A stretch of DNA of 64,000 nt from Kwoniella bestiolae CBS 10118 (Eukaryota > Basidiomycota > Tremellomycetes > Tremellales > Cryptococcaceae), in the NCBI RefSeq assembly GCF_000512585.2, contig NC_089248.1, positions 1,426,001 to 1,490,000 of the forward strand, in the 5' to 3' direction. Made by a program: the position numbers and the translations under genes. Every line of letters begins with the position of its first letter. Within the stretch, counting starts at the first letter, position 1. Positions 31,582-44,230 of this stretch are shown in pieces. Under the pieces are notes generated by a model. That model was not told where the DNA came from. It was given only the letters and a program-made list of their open reading frames with translations, and searched no databases.

Positions 31582-33116
31582 ATGCAGCGCATCACGACTC
31601 CCCTTTTCCCCGAATCAGGTCCGTCGAGAGATCCAACTAGACCATCTATATTCGACTTGTTAGCTCAGGATCAACTTCGCGAGCTATTCCATCCTGTTGT
31701 CCGATACGTCCTATCTGTGAGCTATTGCGATACGATCAACGCCGACCATGTCTGCTTGGAACTAGCTGACCGGATGCTGTGATGTTAGTACTTTGCTCAA
31801 CGATATCCTCGGTACCTCCTTCGAATCCTAAATCACCATGAAGAGTTCTTTGCGATACTTCTACTAATATTAGAACGACATCACCTCAAGAAACATAGTC
31901 AGTTACCTCTCTCAATCCTTTCAGCCGTATCTCGGTGCCAGCTGATACATAACGTGATAGATGCATCCATATCCGAGCATTTCTACGGTCTTCGCTCAAC
32001 CCCTATCTCATCCCTTAAAACACCACGTCTGGATACCTTCTCTCCGCCCCGTCGAAAAGGCATGACAAGAAAGCAAAGATGGGGATTGCTAGTGTTCTTA
32101 GTGGGATTGCCATACGTCAGAGCAAGAGCACAAGATTACTTTGAGAGTCTGGGAGGAGGGAGACAGTCAGATGAAATAGGTGAAGAAGATATAGGAAGGG
32201 CAGTGACGAAGGTAAGCTGCTTGACGAACGGTTAAAGTCAATGATAGCTGACCTCAGCACTCCGTTCCATAGAGTGAAAAGGTCTTCAAGCTCCTGTATC
32301 CTTATCTGAGCTTGGGGATTGATCTGACATTCTTGGGATATGATATGGCGTTCTTATTTGAGAAGACTGATTATCCTAGACCATGGCATAAATGGCTGGG
32401 ACTAAGTGTCATACGCAGAGGTGCAGAAGATGAGGTGAGTAATCACACTTATCGTCACTTCTCAACATCATTGTTGCGCTTAGAGCCCGCTCGTTGTTGA
32501 TGCTTGTTCCGTCTAATCGTTTTTATAGCCCGAATCATCAGGCCTCCTATCCAAACTCCCACCCCTCCTCCCACCCTTATTACTCCTCCTAAAACTCTCT
32601 CAATGGTGGTACTCACCCTCATCGCCCCGCTCTCACCCTTCCCTTACCGCCAACGAAAATAGCATAGCCGCCACACACGCAGCGATATTACCACCAAGAC
32701 CTCTACCCATCTTACCAGGTTCCATTGGTTCCCTACCACTCACCCCACCTCTCACACCGCCCGAGGAAGTTGATCAACCACCCTTGGAAAATCCCCAGAT
32801 AGCCGGAGGAGAGCAGGTGGAAAAGAAGGGTCGGTACAAGGTCACTAAAGAGAGCTATGGGGATTGTCCGTTGTGTGGGAAGAAATGGCAGAATCCCGCT
32901 GTGTTGCCTAGTGGGTGGGTGGTATGCTGGAGATGCGGGTGGGATGCTATTGAGGGTGAGGATGGGGACGAGGAGGTAGATGAAGAGGGAAGGGAGAAAG
33001 CAGAGATGGAGGAAGCGGATGCTCCAGTGCAGATAGGCAATAAACGTAGGAAAGGGAGATGTCCCATTACGGGTGTGGAAGTTGGACCAGGAGATCTAAG
33101 AAGAGTGTTGATCTGA
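31582..33116 (+). CDS. PEX12: Peroxin-12, RING subunit of the peroxisomal ubiquitin ligase
   Basis: The model has five exons: 31582..31716, 31789..31897, 31961..32211, 32273..32434 and 32529..33116, giving 414 aa. The N-terminal part has SIFDLLAQDQLRELFHPVVR and NHHEEFFAILLLILERHHL. The hallmark NASISEHFYGLRS is completed across the intron 2 splice. Middle segments with YLSLGIDLTFLGYDMAFLFE and LLPPLLLLLKLSQWW fit the membrane helices. The C-terminal degenerate RING has C-PL-C-GKKWQNPAVLPSGWVV-C-WR-C and later C-PITG. PEX12 works with PEX2 and PEX10 in the peroxisomal membrane to ubiquitinate PEX5 for receptor recycling. A Pro-rich linker and an acidic insert inside the RING (about 40 residues between the Cys sets) are longer than in model fungi. 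Confidence 0.92.
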
Positions 33117-33585
33117 GTGAGGAAGAGTAGAATGGTCAGTTCGCAATTCACCATAAATGGAATGAAATATGTTGTAATCAGAAATATGTAAGTACTCGGT
33201 GATTCTCAGTCTCCCAGCTGATTGGCTCCGCTGACGATGCATTCTTTTACAGGTATGTGCTACCGTATCTAAAGAATGAAAGGGAATGCATACGGTCCAA
33301 ACCAAGCCCAAAAACCAACATCGACCATAAATAAATCCTGAGAGGACAAATAAGGAAGGAGCAAGTACAATCGATTCAGATAAACTAACAATACCCAACA
33401 AACAGCGACATCCTATAAACAGTATCTGGTAATTACACTAATCACAGAACAGAATATAGGAATAAGTATCAATAGATCAAAAGCGATTGTACACCGCAGG
33501 ATCGCTGAGAAGAACCAAAGCGAAAGAAAGGACAGAAAAGTTGAAGTGCAAAGAACCGGGTGAAGTGAGAGTGGTGGAAATCGGT
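33117..33585. other. Convergent intergenic spacer
   Basis: This holds the 3' UTRs of PEX12 and the small downstream gene. No coding signal is seen. Confidence 0.5.
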
Positions 33586-34253
33586 TCATCCTGAATCAGA
33601 GATGACGGGTGAAGAGACCATCAAGTGAGACCTCCTGAACGAGATCTATATCATTATATCATATCATTAGGCATCCATTTTCCCTTCTCAATTGTATCGC
33701 AAAAGTGAGAAGCGATCAGACTTACCTTCCAATCTTCACCATCCTCATCGAAGAACGTCAATTTCACAAATTCAAATCTCCCGTCTTCCTTCAATGCGTG
33801 TAGGAGATCTTCAGCGTCTCGCGCGGTGGCTGTGAGATCTCGGCCATTCAGGCGGATGTTTCCTCCTGACCAGAGATCGATCGTGGCGTGGGCCTGTGGG
33901 GTGTAGCAGGTATATCAGCGCTAGCTCTGAGCGATGTGTATAATCTGAGAATCATCTTCTAAAGGGTAGGATGAAGGGGGCGACATAGACCGTGGAGAGT
34001 ATAGGATATGATACTACGTCATATAAAGGGAAGCTCAACTCACCTCCTGTCCCGCAAGTCTATCTATTATATCGTCCGCAGCCCTACTATAAGTACTGGA
34101 CGTACTTGCTGTCGAGAAAGAGGATGAGACAGAGTACGATCTGTGGTTCTTCAAGTGCAGGTCTGATGGTGCGTCGGAGAGGGAGGTGAGGGGTTTGAGA
34201 GTCGGTCGGATTGGTCGAGGGGATTGAACGAGGGTTGGTACGGATGGGGACAT
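33586..34253 (-). CDS. Unknown protein (145 aa)
   Basis: The model has three exons, complement(33586..33645, 33726..33893, 34044..34253), all phase 0. I do not recognise it. The first 70 residues are Ser/Thr/Pro-rich (SSSFSTASTSSTYSRAADDI) and probably disordered. The middle exon looks folded, with alternating strands and helices: ATIDLWSGGNIRLNGRDLT, then ARDAEDLLHALKEDGRFEFV. The last exon is a short tail. The reading frame of the last exon is fixed by phase. The product could be a regulatory adaptor, but nothing in the sequence names a role. Intron 1 is 149 nt and intron 2 is 80 nt. Confidence 0.6.
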
Positions 34254-35556
34254 CTTGGGCAGGTAGTGACGAAAGGTGAGAATAAAGATCAAGATAGAAT
34301 AGATCGGTTTGAGTGGAGTGGCGATATCGAAGAATGAGTTTGAAGTTGGGATGAGGTTGAAGAAACGATATCGATCCTCCCACACCACCCAGATATTTAT
34401 ACCTTACATCCCCTCTCCAAGCGGTATAACCTCGGTCCGAAACTCGAGAGATCCATGGGAAATGAATAGGTATATCACCCTTTTCCTCACCGACAAGTAC
34501 ATAGTTCACGGGGCGGAGCAGGTAGAGGGCTCCAATTGTAAACTTGATGATCTATCAAAGGGTCGATCATAAACTGATTGCATGGAGATGACCGAACGAA
34601 GGTACAGTATGATTGACTCAGCAACGAAACATCCGATGTTCGTGGGGCGTTCATGTGCTTTTAATCTCGCAACGGGAGGACTGTGCCTTGAATAGCGCTG
34701 GTATATGCCACCTTGTGATCGACTTGAAGTCTTCATCAGCAGGTCAAACCAGTAGAGCGATAGATAGATCAGAAAAAGTCGTGTTGTGGCTTGATTAACC
34801 ATCAATCATCAAAATCAAACATCAGATATCACAATTCCATCACCCTGTTCCTTATAGTATCTATCTCTTCCTGGTCCGGTCCGTTCGAATTGGGTCGCCC
34901 GTTGGCATGTGATGGCCCTCTCTTCCTTGCACTCAACCCATCCGACGATGCTCTCGACGACTCCACATGTAATGTAATCCAGGACTGAACAATAGATACG
35001 ACTAGCCACGCCACTTCCGATCGGAGCGTTTGAGGGTCTCGTACCTCCTTTTTCATTCCACACCTCCTTTTTCCACCACACAGACACACACACACGCAGT
35101 AGAGTTATACTACCAGTAACAACCCTCTCCGTGGAGTGGAAGTCATCGGAACCAATGCAATCCGCAAACGTGATGTATTCAGAGGAGGTTGATATATAAT
35201 GCGAGGTCACCGAAGTTTATACGGTGGATATTCATAGAGGAAAGGACCGAAGATATCGGATGGATCGAGTGATCTTCGTGATCACTTGTAGTACGTGTAT
35301 TTGATGATCAGATGCTCTGTTGTCTGTTACGTTCCTCACGGAGTACAACTTGCAATGATGAATACTTTGACTCTTCGAAGGAAGCTAACCAGCATGCCCT
35401 CGCCACTTCTTCTACTGCACAGGCAACTCAACATGCCATGTACAGGTGCATAACTTACTACTGTAAAATGATGCCAGCCTTATCTGCGGAGCTGCTATTC
35501 GGGACATACAATGCATGGTATATACCTCTCCACCGAATTACTCATACAAGAAAGAA
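34254..35556. other. Long intergenic region, no supported gene
   Basis: About 1.3 kb lie between the 5' end of the 145-aa gene and the 3' end of the large coiled-coil gene, both minus. Open frames on both strands (for example 34815-35210 minus) have no family features. A short CACACACACACACGCAG run lies near 35082-35098. It could hide a non-coding RNA or a large promoter, but I have no evidence. Confidence 0.4.
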
Positions 35557-38500
35557 TTACAAATCATCCAAAAACCTCACATCAGCATCCCTCAACCTCA
35601 GCGTCCACCCCTCTTGATCCTTCTCCTCATATGACTCATTACCCTCATCCAAAATATTACTCTCCAGCGTACGTACGCTAGACGCACTGACTTTCCTATT
35701 CCCGCCCCGACCTCGGGGTGAAGACGAAGAAGAGGTTCGTCGACATATGGATAAGGACAAGGCATCCATAATTCCCTTATTCCTCATTTCTTCCCTTCCT
35801 AACGAATCGCTCGTAAGCGGTTGATCCTGATCCTGCTTTCTACCGAATTCGTCGATGTTCCTACTCGATGAGAAGGGTAGTGGCGAGATTGGATTCGGGT
35901 TAATAAGTTCAGGTAATAATGAGGATACGACACTTTCTGATCTTTTCATCTGACTAACCACCTCTTCTTGATCTTGGCCTAGACTAGTAGCGGGGTGAGA
36001 GGAGGTGATACTTCCCAACTCGATAGTCTGAAGACTTATACACAGTATCCTAATCTTCTCTTTCATGCCCTCCCTTTCTTTCTGTCCATCCACAATCATC
36101 TTCTGCAACCTTCTATTCTCCTCTTTCAACACTGCGTTCTCATTCTTGGTGGTGGACAAAGCAGATAAAACAGCGTCAATTTCAAGAATGTGTCTTTCCT
36201 TCAAATTGATAATCTTGGTTTCATACTCCATCTTCATCTTCTCGACCTTGCCAATCATTGTACTTGCCTCTTCATGGTCCGAATCGGACTGTACGGACGT
36301 CGGAGCGGTAGATGTGGACAGGGTAGTCCGAGTGGTCTGCCTCGAAGTCGATCTCGAAGGCGAAGCGGACGAATCATTCTCTGACGAATTTGAGGTGTTT
36401 TCTTTGGAGAGGAAACTTGCTCGCCTGGCTATATCTGGACTTATCCTATTACTTACAAACGTCCCGTTGCGTACTTCACTCAGAGGGAATGGTATAGAAG
36501 CAGGCTGGGTCTTAATCGGAGTTTGAGTATCCCCTGCGATATGTCTAGATAGGACACTTCGTCGAGGTGAGGGCGGAACATCTTTGGACCATATCGATCC
36601 AGCCATTAGGGACGGTCGGGGATGATGTCCCTGACCCTGTCCCGATCTTATGGTATCTCCTGCTCCACTAGATCGATAAGATGATCTCAGATCTAGTGAA
36701 GATCTAGTCCGTAATTTATCCTCTTCCGCCATCCCTATCCTCATCCTGCCCGACGTCGGCGAAGTAACCGTCTCATTTTGGTCCTGTTCATCGAATTTAG
36801 CTCGATGAGGCAGAGTAGTAGATTGAGCTAATCTCTCTAATCTGTTCAACTCTGCCTCCTCCTCCCTATTGTCCCGCAGAGTCATGGTCGATACTCTCCT
36901 ATTCACCCGTTTATCGGTGGACCACCAGCCAGGGCCCTGGGTAGCTTCGATGTGCTCTACGAGGTTTTTGGTGGAGGTATATGAGGACAGGTCGGTGTGT
37001 GATTTTGATTTGGACCGTGGGAGAGTATACATCGTACGTGTCGATGATGAGTTTTTGAGGGGAGGCGGGGAAGTGGCGGTATGCCAAGTTTGAGCCGAGT
37101 CCGAGTCGGATACGCCAAAAGTACCTGTCTGGCTTGGTTGGGCTGCAAGCGTTGGCATCTCAGCAGCGATCTCAGCCAGACTTTTGTCGAGACTTGACAT
37201 GTCCAATGCTTCCTTCTGGCCGCCCCCATGCTCTCCTTGGTTGATCGATTCCACTTTAACGGATTTGTTGATCGGGGGACAGGTAGTCTGAGGGTGCTGT
37301 ACAGGAGGAGGCGGAAGTGGCATATTCTGGTATTGCAGTCCACTAGACATCGGTACCAAGGGCGACACATCAGGTATAGGACAAGGCGATCTAGCAGGAT
37401 CCAAGATTGATCTATCATCCTGAGCAGGAGAAAACATTTCTGCTCTTTGACCGATAGTGGCAGAGGGGATTCGCAGTCCAACGGATCGGTTGAGGGGCGT
37501 ATGGACCGGTCTGGGAAGGGGTGACGGCGAATCGAAAGTGGCTGCTAGGGAAATCGTTGTTTGACTTTCGGGCAGAGCACCTGGTGGTGGTCCGGTGGGG
37601 ACGAATGGGATCGGTACAGAGGAGGAGGTCGATTTGGGTGTGGCGGCTGGGTCGAATGAGCTTGCTCGTGAAGATGGGCGGTGGACTGTGTAGTCGAAGT
37701 GTGCCTTTGGTCAGCAAAACCATCGAGGTCAAATGTCGCACAGGAATGAATGTTGAGGAGAGTGATGCGAATGAGCCGATGTAAAGAGTTGACTCACCAA
37801 AAGATAACGTTGCAGCTGCATTACATCCATCCCTCTCTCGCAGCGTATTGCCAGCATCAAGCATACTAATCATGCTTTGTCTTTCCCTCACTTTATCCTC
37901 CTTCCCACCACCGAACGACATCTCCCTCATACCTCTGACGGGAACTCGCTTGATAGTCCTCTCATCGTACCTTTCTCTATATTCTGCTGACTCCGCTCTC
38001 GATCTCTCACGAGCCTGTCTAGCAGCGTCCAATCGTCCTCCTGCATCCGTGGGTACATTCCCTTTCCCACCTGATCTGTGGGCGGTGGAAGAAGGTTTGA
38101 CGGTAAATTTATTTCTCCAATTCCTACTTACTGGCATACCCTGCTTCATCAAGGGCTTAATAGCCTGAGTGGGTTGTTGTGCATGTTCAGGCTCGTTCTG
38201 AACTGCGTGATTACCATTCTGAGATGAGAACAACGACCATCTCCTACCTTCCCCTCCAGTGGCGGTACCGTGATTATCCAGAATGCTACTCTTACTTGAA
38301 CTTCTCTCTCTCTTCCTCAAACTTCCCATGGAAGTTATCTTAGGTACGATATTATCCAGAGATAATCTCCTGGTTAACCTCTTGGTAGTTTGCGTGATGG
38401 TACTTCTTGAGTTGGATCTCTCCCTCTTACCCACCGTCTCGATCAGTCCATTCTGATTCTGATCAGGGGCAATATCAACATTGACCACATGGAGGATCTC

Positions 38501-39040
38501 GTTCACCTGGACGTAGGATCCAAGGAGGGAGGTGGAACTGGCATTGAGGTGATATAAGGGGTGTATCCCATTTTGAGTTTGTTGTCTTACGACTGTAGTG
38601 TTTCTTGAGGAAGTTGAAATGGATGAATCGGGAATATGAATTGCTGAAGCCAATGTCGGCATCTCCTTTGATAATTGTTGTTGGAGATTGTGACTTGTAT
38701 ACGTTACTCCATCCCCTGTACCACTCGATATTTGTCGTTGTAAAGTAACTTTCAGAGAGGGCAGGGACTGACTTGGCGAGACTGTATAGTTGGATCGAAG
38801 TGGTAATGAGATATTACTTCCGTTTTTTATACTTGGTAGACCCTCGTACCCTGTTTGTTGAGACGGTATCTCGGGTTGACGGTAGGGTATGACGTGTGGT
38901 TCGTCGATCTGGGTGGAGCTGGGATGGTTGAATGAGGGGAAGAAAGATGAGATGGATTTGAGCTTTTGACGGTGTGAGAGTGTCGCTTGGCGAGCGTCGT
39001 GGGGCGGTTGGGAAGGACGAGCGAACATCGATGGGGCCAT
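35557..39040 (-). CDS. Large Ser-rich protein with C-terminal coiled coil, unknown function (1,123 aa)
   Basis: The model has two exons, complement(35557..37685, 37798..39040), phase 1. No domain family is recognised. Most of the protein is Ser/Thr/Arg/Pro-rich and likely disordered, with basic patches (KRLTRRLSLDN, MGSLRKRERSSSKSS) that look like kinase target sites. Near the C-terminus is a clear coiled coil: VEKMKMEYETKIINLKERH, then VLKEENRRLQKMIVDGQKE. A short peptide, EMPTLA, occurs once in each exon (SKEMPTLASA and AEMPTLAAQP). The start at 39040 (MAPSMFARPSQPPHDARQAT) was preferred to the upstream frame opening. Cytoskeletal, polarity or cell-cycle scaffold proteins often look like this, but that is a guess. 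Confidence 0.7.
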
Positions 39041-40496
39041 TGTTGGCGATTGAGAGAGATGCAGATGAAGGTGGGATTTCTCGGTTATGGTGGGCTTATA
39101 GGAGATTATGATTAAGCTGAGTGCAGAATGGAGGATGAGCAAGTGCTTTACTCTATTCGAGCTATGAACAAAGTTGGGAACATGACAGCGAGTGTCCTAA
39201 AGAGTAATCTCATCCATACACTCCAAGACCAAACAATTACCCCAGCCGATATTCAAACGACAACAACAGGATGAATGGAGAAATGTCAGACAGATCTAAA
39301 ACCCAGCCAATCTTATCGATTTCAATATCGACCACAACCCATTGAGATATTTGCGCCACTCCAAACCATTCTACGCCACAGACATATGATAGTATTTGAG
39401 GATATAGTATGGTGCTCACCTAATAGGATAGAAGGTCTCGTTTCGTCGCTTGTAATGTGTCTTGGGTATCTTCTTTGGGTGAACAGAGGATAGAGGAGAT
39501 CTTCATGAGACAAGTACATGTGCAGTCCATCTCATTTTCGTTGATCTTCGCTTTTCACTATATTTTGCAGTTCAGATCCCAAACCATCCATCACCTGAAC
39601 ATTCCGTCCAGAGGAACTCAAGTTATATAATCTCTGTCTCTCCTTCTCACCTGTATCCCCTTGTACGATGTTTTTCTTCCCCAGTAAGATCCGGATAACC
39701 TCATCTTCTTCCCTTCTTTGACGTCGATTATCGTAAAACAGCGTGATAAGCCAGATGACCATTCTGGTTTTCCTTCCAGCTTCGTGTGGTGTGAGTACTG
39801 GGATATGGTAAGAGGGAAGATGAAAGGAGTCAAAGATGGCTTTTGGATATCTGTGTCTAAGATTTTTATGGTAACTTAGAGTAAAGGTCGGTCTGTGGTG
39901 GGTACGGTGCACTTTGCTCTGTTATCACTCTACTGCTTGTTTATCACCATCACTTCGAGCACACCGTGCACCACACGTCATGAACGCATAGTCTTCCTTC
40001 TTAGGACATAGGACATGAATCTACTGTAGCTCAGACGCAATGCCCCATTGCCCCTTTACAGATCTGATCTCATATGAGTTCAAACGATTACCGGCACTAT
40101 TAGCGCCGAGCGATTTCATCACTTAGCTCATTGTTTTCTATTGGTAACTGCATTTGTCGAGCAAATCAAATGGTCACAGCGTCGCAGCAACCGTCTCTTG
40201 GATTACATTCCATCTTATCCTTACTACAGTAGTTCAATTGATTCAATAGCTCCTGATTTCCCATGCCATTTCCAGAGGTGCTCACGCCCCTACAAACCAG
40301 ATCAATGGCCTGGTTGCTAGTCGACTGTCTGAGGTCATATATACATACACACATATACATTCATAATATCATGACTTCATTCTCCTCTCAAACGACATAA
40401 TACCCCACAATGACACAATATAATCTCTCAAATCAATCCCAATACTCAATCGCTCCACAAAACCAAGTATGCTTCATTCTACCCATGTCATCCTCA
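39041..40496. other. Long intergenic region
   Basis: About 1.45 kb lie between two minus-strand genes. Apart from the possible small open frame listed separately, I see no coding signal. TATATACATACACACATATA near 40339-40358 is a simple AT/CA-rich tract upstream of nothing obvious. Confidence 0.4.
39532..39762 (-). CDS. Possible small open frame, unknown
   Basis: The frame is open from a TAA near 39924 down to 39532. The first ATG lies at 39762 and gives 76 aa (MVIWLITLFYDNRRQRREED and more). The upstream, non-ATG part of the same frame also looks protein-like (KAIFDSFHLPSYHIPVL). It might therefore be the last exon of a short gene whose first exon I could not place. There is no known family. 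It is listed only as a candidate. Confidence 0.22.
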   Translation of the reverse strand: MVIWLITLFYDNRRQRREEDEVIRILLGKKNIVQGDTGEKERQRLYNLSSSGRNVQVMDGLGSELQNIVKSEDQRK

Positions 40497-43400
40497 CTAT
40501 TGGTCAGCTTCAGGTTCATTCTGCTTCGCCTTTTTAACCTTATTGATCTTAGACACTAATAGCATCATGAGCGATATCAGCTAAACATACTACAGATTTG
40601 CCCTAACGTGTAGAGGTGAGATGACTCACTTTCTCTAGACAGAACACCGGTGTTCGTATATCCCTCAGGGAAAAGATCGACAATCTACCACATATAACCC
40701 TTTAGCATTCATTTCCCTCCATTTCCATTCCCATACGCATTGAGCGATGTTGACCGCTGTACTCCACTCACCCTCTTGTAAAGCCTCGACTTAATAGCCA
40801 ACTCAGTATATTCTTTCCCAGTCTTCGCACCAGCTATATTCCATTCACTGAACCGAGCCTACCATCAGTCCTTCTTTCCTTACTAAGACGAGACGGAGAG
40901 TCAAATAAACGATCACGATCACCTACCTAGCTTTGGCACTGAGATCCACCATATGCCACATAATCTCTACCAACTGAGCAAACACCTCTCTCATATCTGC
41001 AGTCCAACCGAATCGTTTGGGAGGTTCAGGTGGTCTAGCATCGTCTAACCTGGGTGTAGAACCGAGATTGGGCGTTCCGTTTGGACCACTATTGTCGTCG
41101 ACTAAGGCGCCGATGGACATAGGTGCGGCTGTGGTAGTTGATGGTCCAGCACCCTGATTGATACTACATTAGCTGATTCTCGGAAAGACGGTCGGGGATT
41201 TTAGCTAAACTTACATTGTTTTGGAAAGGGTGTTTCTCATCTATGCCATCTCTCAATATCAGCTCAATGATTCTCCGCAGAAGAGAGCTGAGTAATATTA
41301 TCGCTCACCCCACTCTTTCACCTCCTCTTCCCATTTCTTATGACTCTCCTCATATTTACTGACGACCTCCTCCCTATCCTTATCCACCATCTCGGCGAAT
41401 TGTCTCAACCCCTCATCTTCGGCATCATGCAACCACCTGAAATAACCAGGATAACACAATTTCGTGCATAGTTTCTGTAGACCACCTTGTGTGAGCTTCC
41501 TTATCATAGCAATCGAGAGATGTTGAACAGAAAGCTCACCCTCATGGTATATTCGTTGTATGGTAATGCACTTGTGATACAATGCCAGAAACTCTTATCG
41601 GCATTATCTCCCAACCCATATATATCATTTTGATAGGCTGCTTCCCCAGCTGCTTGAAGGAATACTTTGAGGTTTTCGGGGAATTTGCTTCGATTGTTTG
41701 GATCCCAATTTTCTGTTTACTATTGTGAGCACCATGACCAAGCAGTGACAGAGAATAGATAAGGGGGGTGACATACGCTTCTCACTCTCCGAACGAAGTA
41801 TCCACAACCTCTTGCGCACTTCGTTGGGTAATCCAGACCAAGGTGGGAGGTACTATTCAAATTTGTTAAGATGGTCAGCTATCAAGGTATGTCTGTCGAC
41901 AGCTGAATATCTCACCTTTTCATCCCTCGACGCATTTTTATATCGTATCCTATCGATCTGGACAGGTCGTATCTCCGCCAGCAACTCTGCGTCTTCTGCG
42001 TCATCCCCTTCAGGCGGAGGAGGGGACAGTGAGCCTATAGATAGCGCTTCATTTTAGCTATGGTCCAGGTTGTTCTCATAGCTGACAATACTCACCATCA
42101 GCATGACGACCTCGTGACGGTCCACCGTTCCTCTCTCCATCAGAATCATCGATACTAATTGGCTCAGCTTGAGATCCCTTGAAAGTGTACCCTCGCTGTT
42201 TACGCGAACGCAAAACCGCTGAAAGGGATTTACGAGGTTCTTTAGGTGGTGGAGCGGGGTTGGAACTTCGTGGTTTCGCTTTAGTGGTCTTAGGTTTGGG
42301 TTTGGCCGGTGACCTATCAGTCGTAACTATCAGTATAAACTATTCCAGAATGTAAGCGCCAAAAGGGAATGTCACTTACTCTTCCATCAGCTCCAGCAAC
42401 CCGGCATGGACGAAGAAACCTTCCTTCTTCGGTCTCGCAAAGTGAGTTGGAGCATCAATTAACGCCTCGGAATCATCAATGAAAGAATCTTCAGAATCGT
42501 ACATCTCGACTGGTTTTCTCTTCTACCCACACGCATAAGACTCATCAGCAAGCGAAAACCTGTGTTCATCTCTTGAGATAGCTCACCTTTGATTTTTTGC
42601 TTTTCTTCTCATCTTCTCCTCCATACTTCGCTTCTAATCTCCTAGCAACCTCTTCCGGGGTTTCATCACCGAAACCCAACCCAAATAATGGTCCGGACGA
42701 AGGTCCAGCAGGCGCTTCACCAGGTAATACTTCATGTCCATTGGGTAATGCTGGAGCACCATCAATATCCATCCCGTTCTCATCCTTCAGGTTTTCAACC
42801 GGTACGTCCTCTGCTATACTCCACACTTCACCCAACATACCCTTCTCCCTCGCATCATCGAGGATATTCCATTCCAGCGTTTCTCCCGCTGGTAACATTG
42901 CTCGTTCGAGTCGAATAGTCTTAATGGGTGGTGGTGGGGGAGGTAAATCCTCTTCTTCAGATGGTGAGCGGAGCTTTGCACGTTTCTTCTTCTTGGGGAC
43001 GAGGACGTTGGTCTCGCCCTCTGCTCCTTCTTCAGCTGCTGAGGGACCGCCTTCACCTTGGGCGGCATCCTCGGTAGGAATGGTGGATGGTCCAGCACCC
43101 GGTGTGCCGGGTTCAAGCTTGACAGTGGGTGGGAGTGATAGTCTAGGTGGTCCATTGGGTCCATCAATAGCGACGATGTCCTTCATATGCGATCAGTCAG
43201 CTATCAGAAGATGGTTTCGAATCCCAAAGGAAGCTTACAGGTGATCCACCCAAGTCCTCACTTTCATCTCCGCTGTCTTCCTCGTCGTCTTCCTCGTCAT
43301 CGTCCTCATCTTCATCATCTTCCTCCTCCTCTTCTTCACTCCCTTCCCCCTCCTCCTGTTCACCATCCCCTTCTTCGTCTTCCTCGTGCCCATCTTCGTC

Positions 43401-43822
43401 GAGAGGTTCGTTCATGTCCTCATCCTGAGATTGTAAGAGTTCGCCGGCAACCTCATTCTCTTCTAGGATACTGATCATAGTGGTATTTCCATCTCCTTCC
43501 TCGGCTTCTATGTTGGTCGTTTCTGCGATTCCCTGTCGCTGATGTCGAGGATGAGGGATGGGTTCTACACCGTTGGCTATCGTATTGACCATTTGAAAGA
43601 CTTTGACAGGGGAGGTCATAGGTGATCCCAGTACCACTTCATCGAGTTGTCTAGGCGGTCTTGATGGCGAGGAAGTCTGGAGAAGGAATGTGTTTCAGTA
43701 TTTGTTCAGTCGACTGAGCTAAAGTCGGGGTTTTGACTCACGGATGGAACAGGGATCCTTGAACCGCTCGGACTTGGATTGATGGTATCGTGATTAGTTG
43801 GACTACCGGAATGAGCGCTCAT
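40497..43822 (-). CDS. HPC2: HPC2/ubinuclein-type subunit of the HIR histone chaperone complex
   Basis: The model has fourteen exons, complement(40497..40555, 40630..40684, 40772..40847, 40927..41153, 41215..41240, 41309..41495, 41540..41712, 41777..41852, 41916..42034, 42096..42313, 42380..42522, 42587..43180, 43239..43676, 43742..43822), all phases consistent, 823 aa. The Hpc2-related domain is at about residues 372-419: YDSEDSFIDDSEALIDA followed by KKEGFFVHAGLLELMEE. This is the conserved signature that binds HIRA and H3. A very acidic stretch (around 100-170) precedes it. A folded C-terminal half follows with YLPPWSGLPNEVRKRLWIL, KLCYPGYFRWLHD and FAQLVEIMWHMVDLS, resembling the middle domain of ubinucleins. 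Its role is replication-independent H3.3/H3-H4 deposition and histone gene repression. The exon 12 acceptor (TTCAG) was fixed by frame. Confidence 0.83.
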
Positions 43823-44230
43823 CTCTCCTGTCGCTTGATTATCAGCTGATCACTGATCAGTGGTATATATATATATCCTGTTTTGATACGGATGAGATAG
43901 ATGAAAGAGATGGAAGATGCAATGGGTTAATGTCCATCCATCCATACATGTTATTGTTTTCGAATGTGGATATCACGCGGTTTCTTACGCGTACCAGCAT
44001 ACCAGCCAGATTTGGTCCCGTTACTTGTTCATAGAGGTCTGTGCGTAGTTAGTTACGCGGTGGCTGTGTGCACGAGGAAGAAAAGAAACGAAAGAAAGAA
44101 GGAAATCAAACAGGTTGATTACTGTAATCATCCATCTCATACTCATATCCCATATCTCGACAAATCATCCTTCTCACTTACAAATCATCCAGGCAAACGA
44201 GAGGTACAAGAGTCTTGTCAGAACATCGCG
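43823..44230. promoter_or_regulatory. Shared divergent promoter, HPC2 / cysteine-rich membrane protein
   Basis: About 400 nt lie between divergent starts. A TGGTATATATATATATCC tract at about 43861-43878 is a TATA-like element about 40 nt upstream of the HPC2 ATG on its strand; whether it serves HPC2 is not shown. Confidence 0.45.

Noticed and set aside
36065..36526. 153-codon plus-strand open frame
   Set aside because: It lies opposite the coiled-coil part of the large minus-strand gene, whose Lys/Glu-rich codons create it.
42597..43244. 215-codon plus-strand open frame
   Set aside because: It is antisense to HPC2 exons. The frame is open because the complement of acidic/Pro-rich codons avoids stops, and no signature is present.
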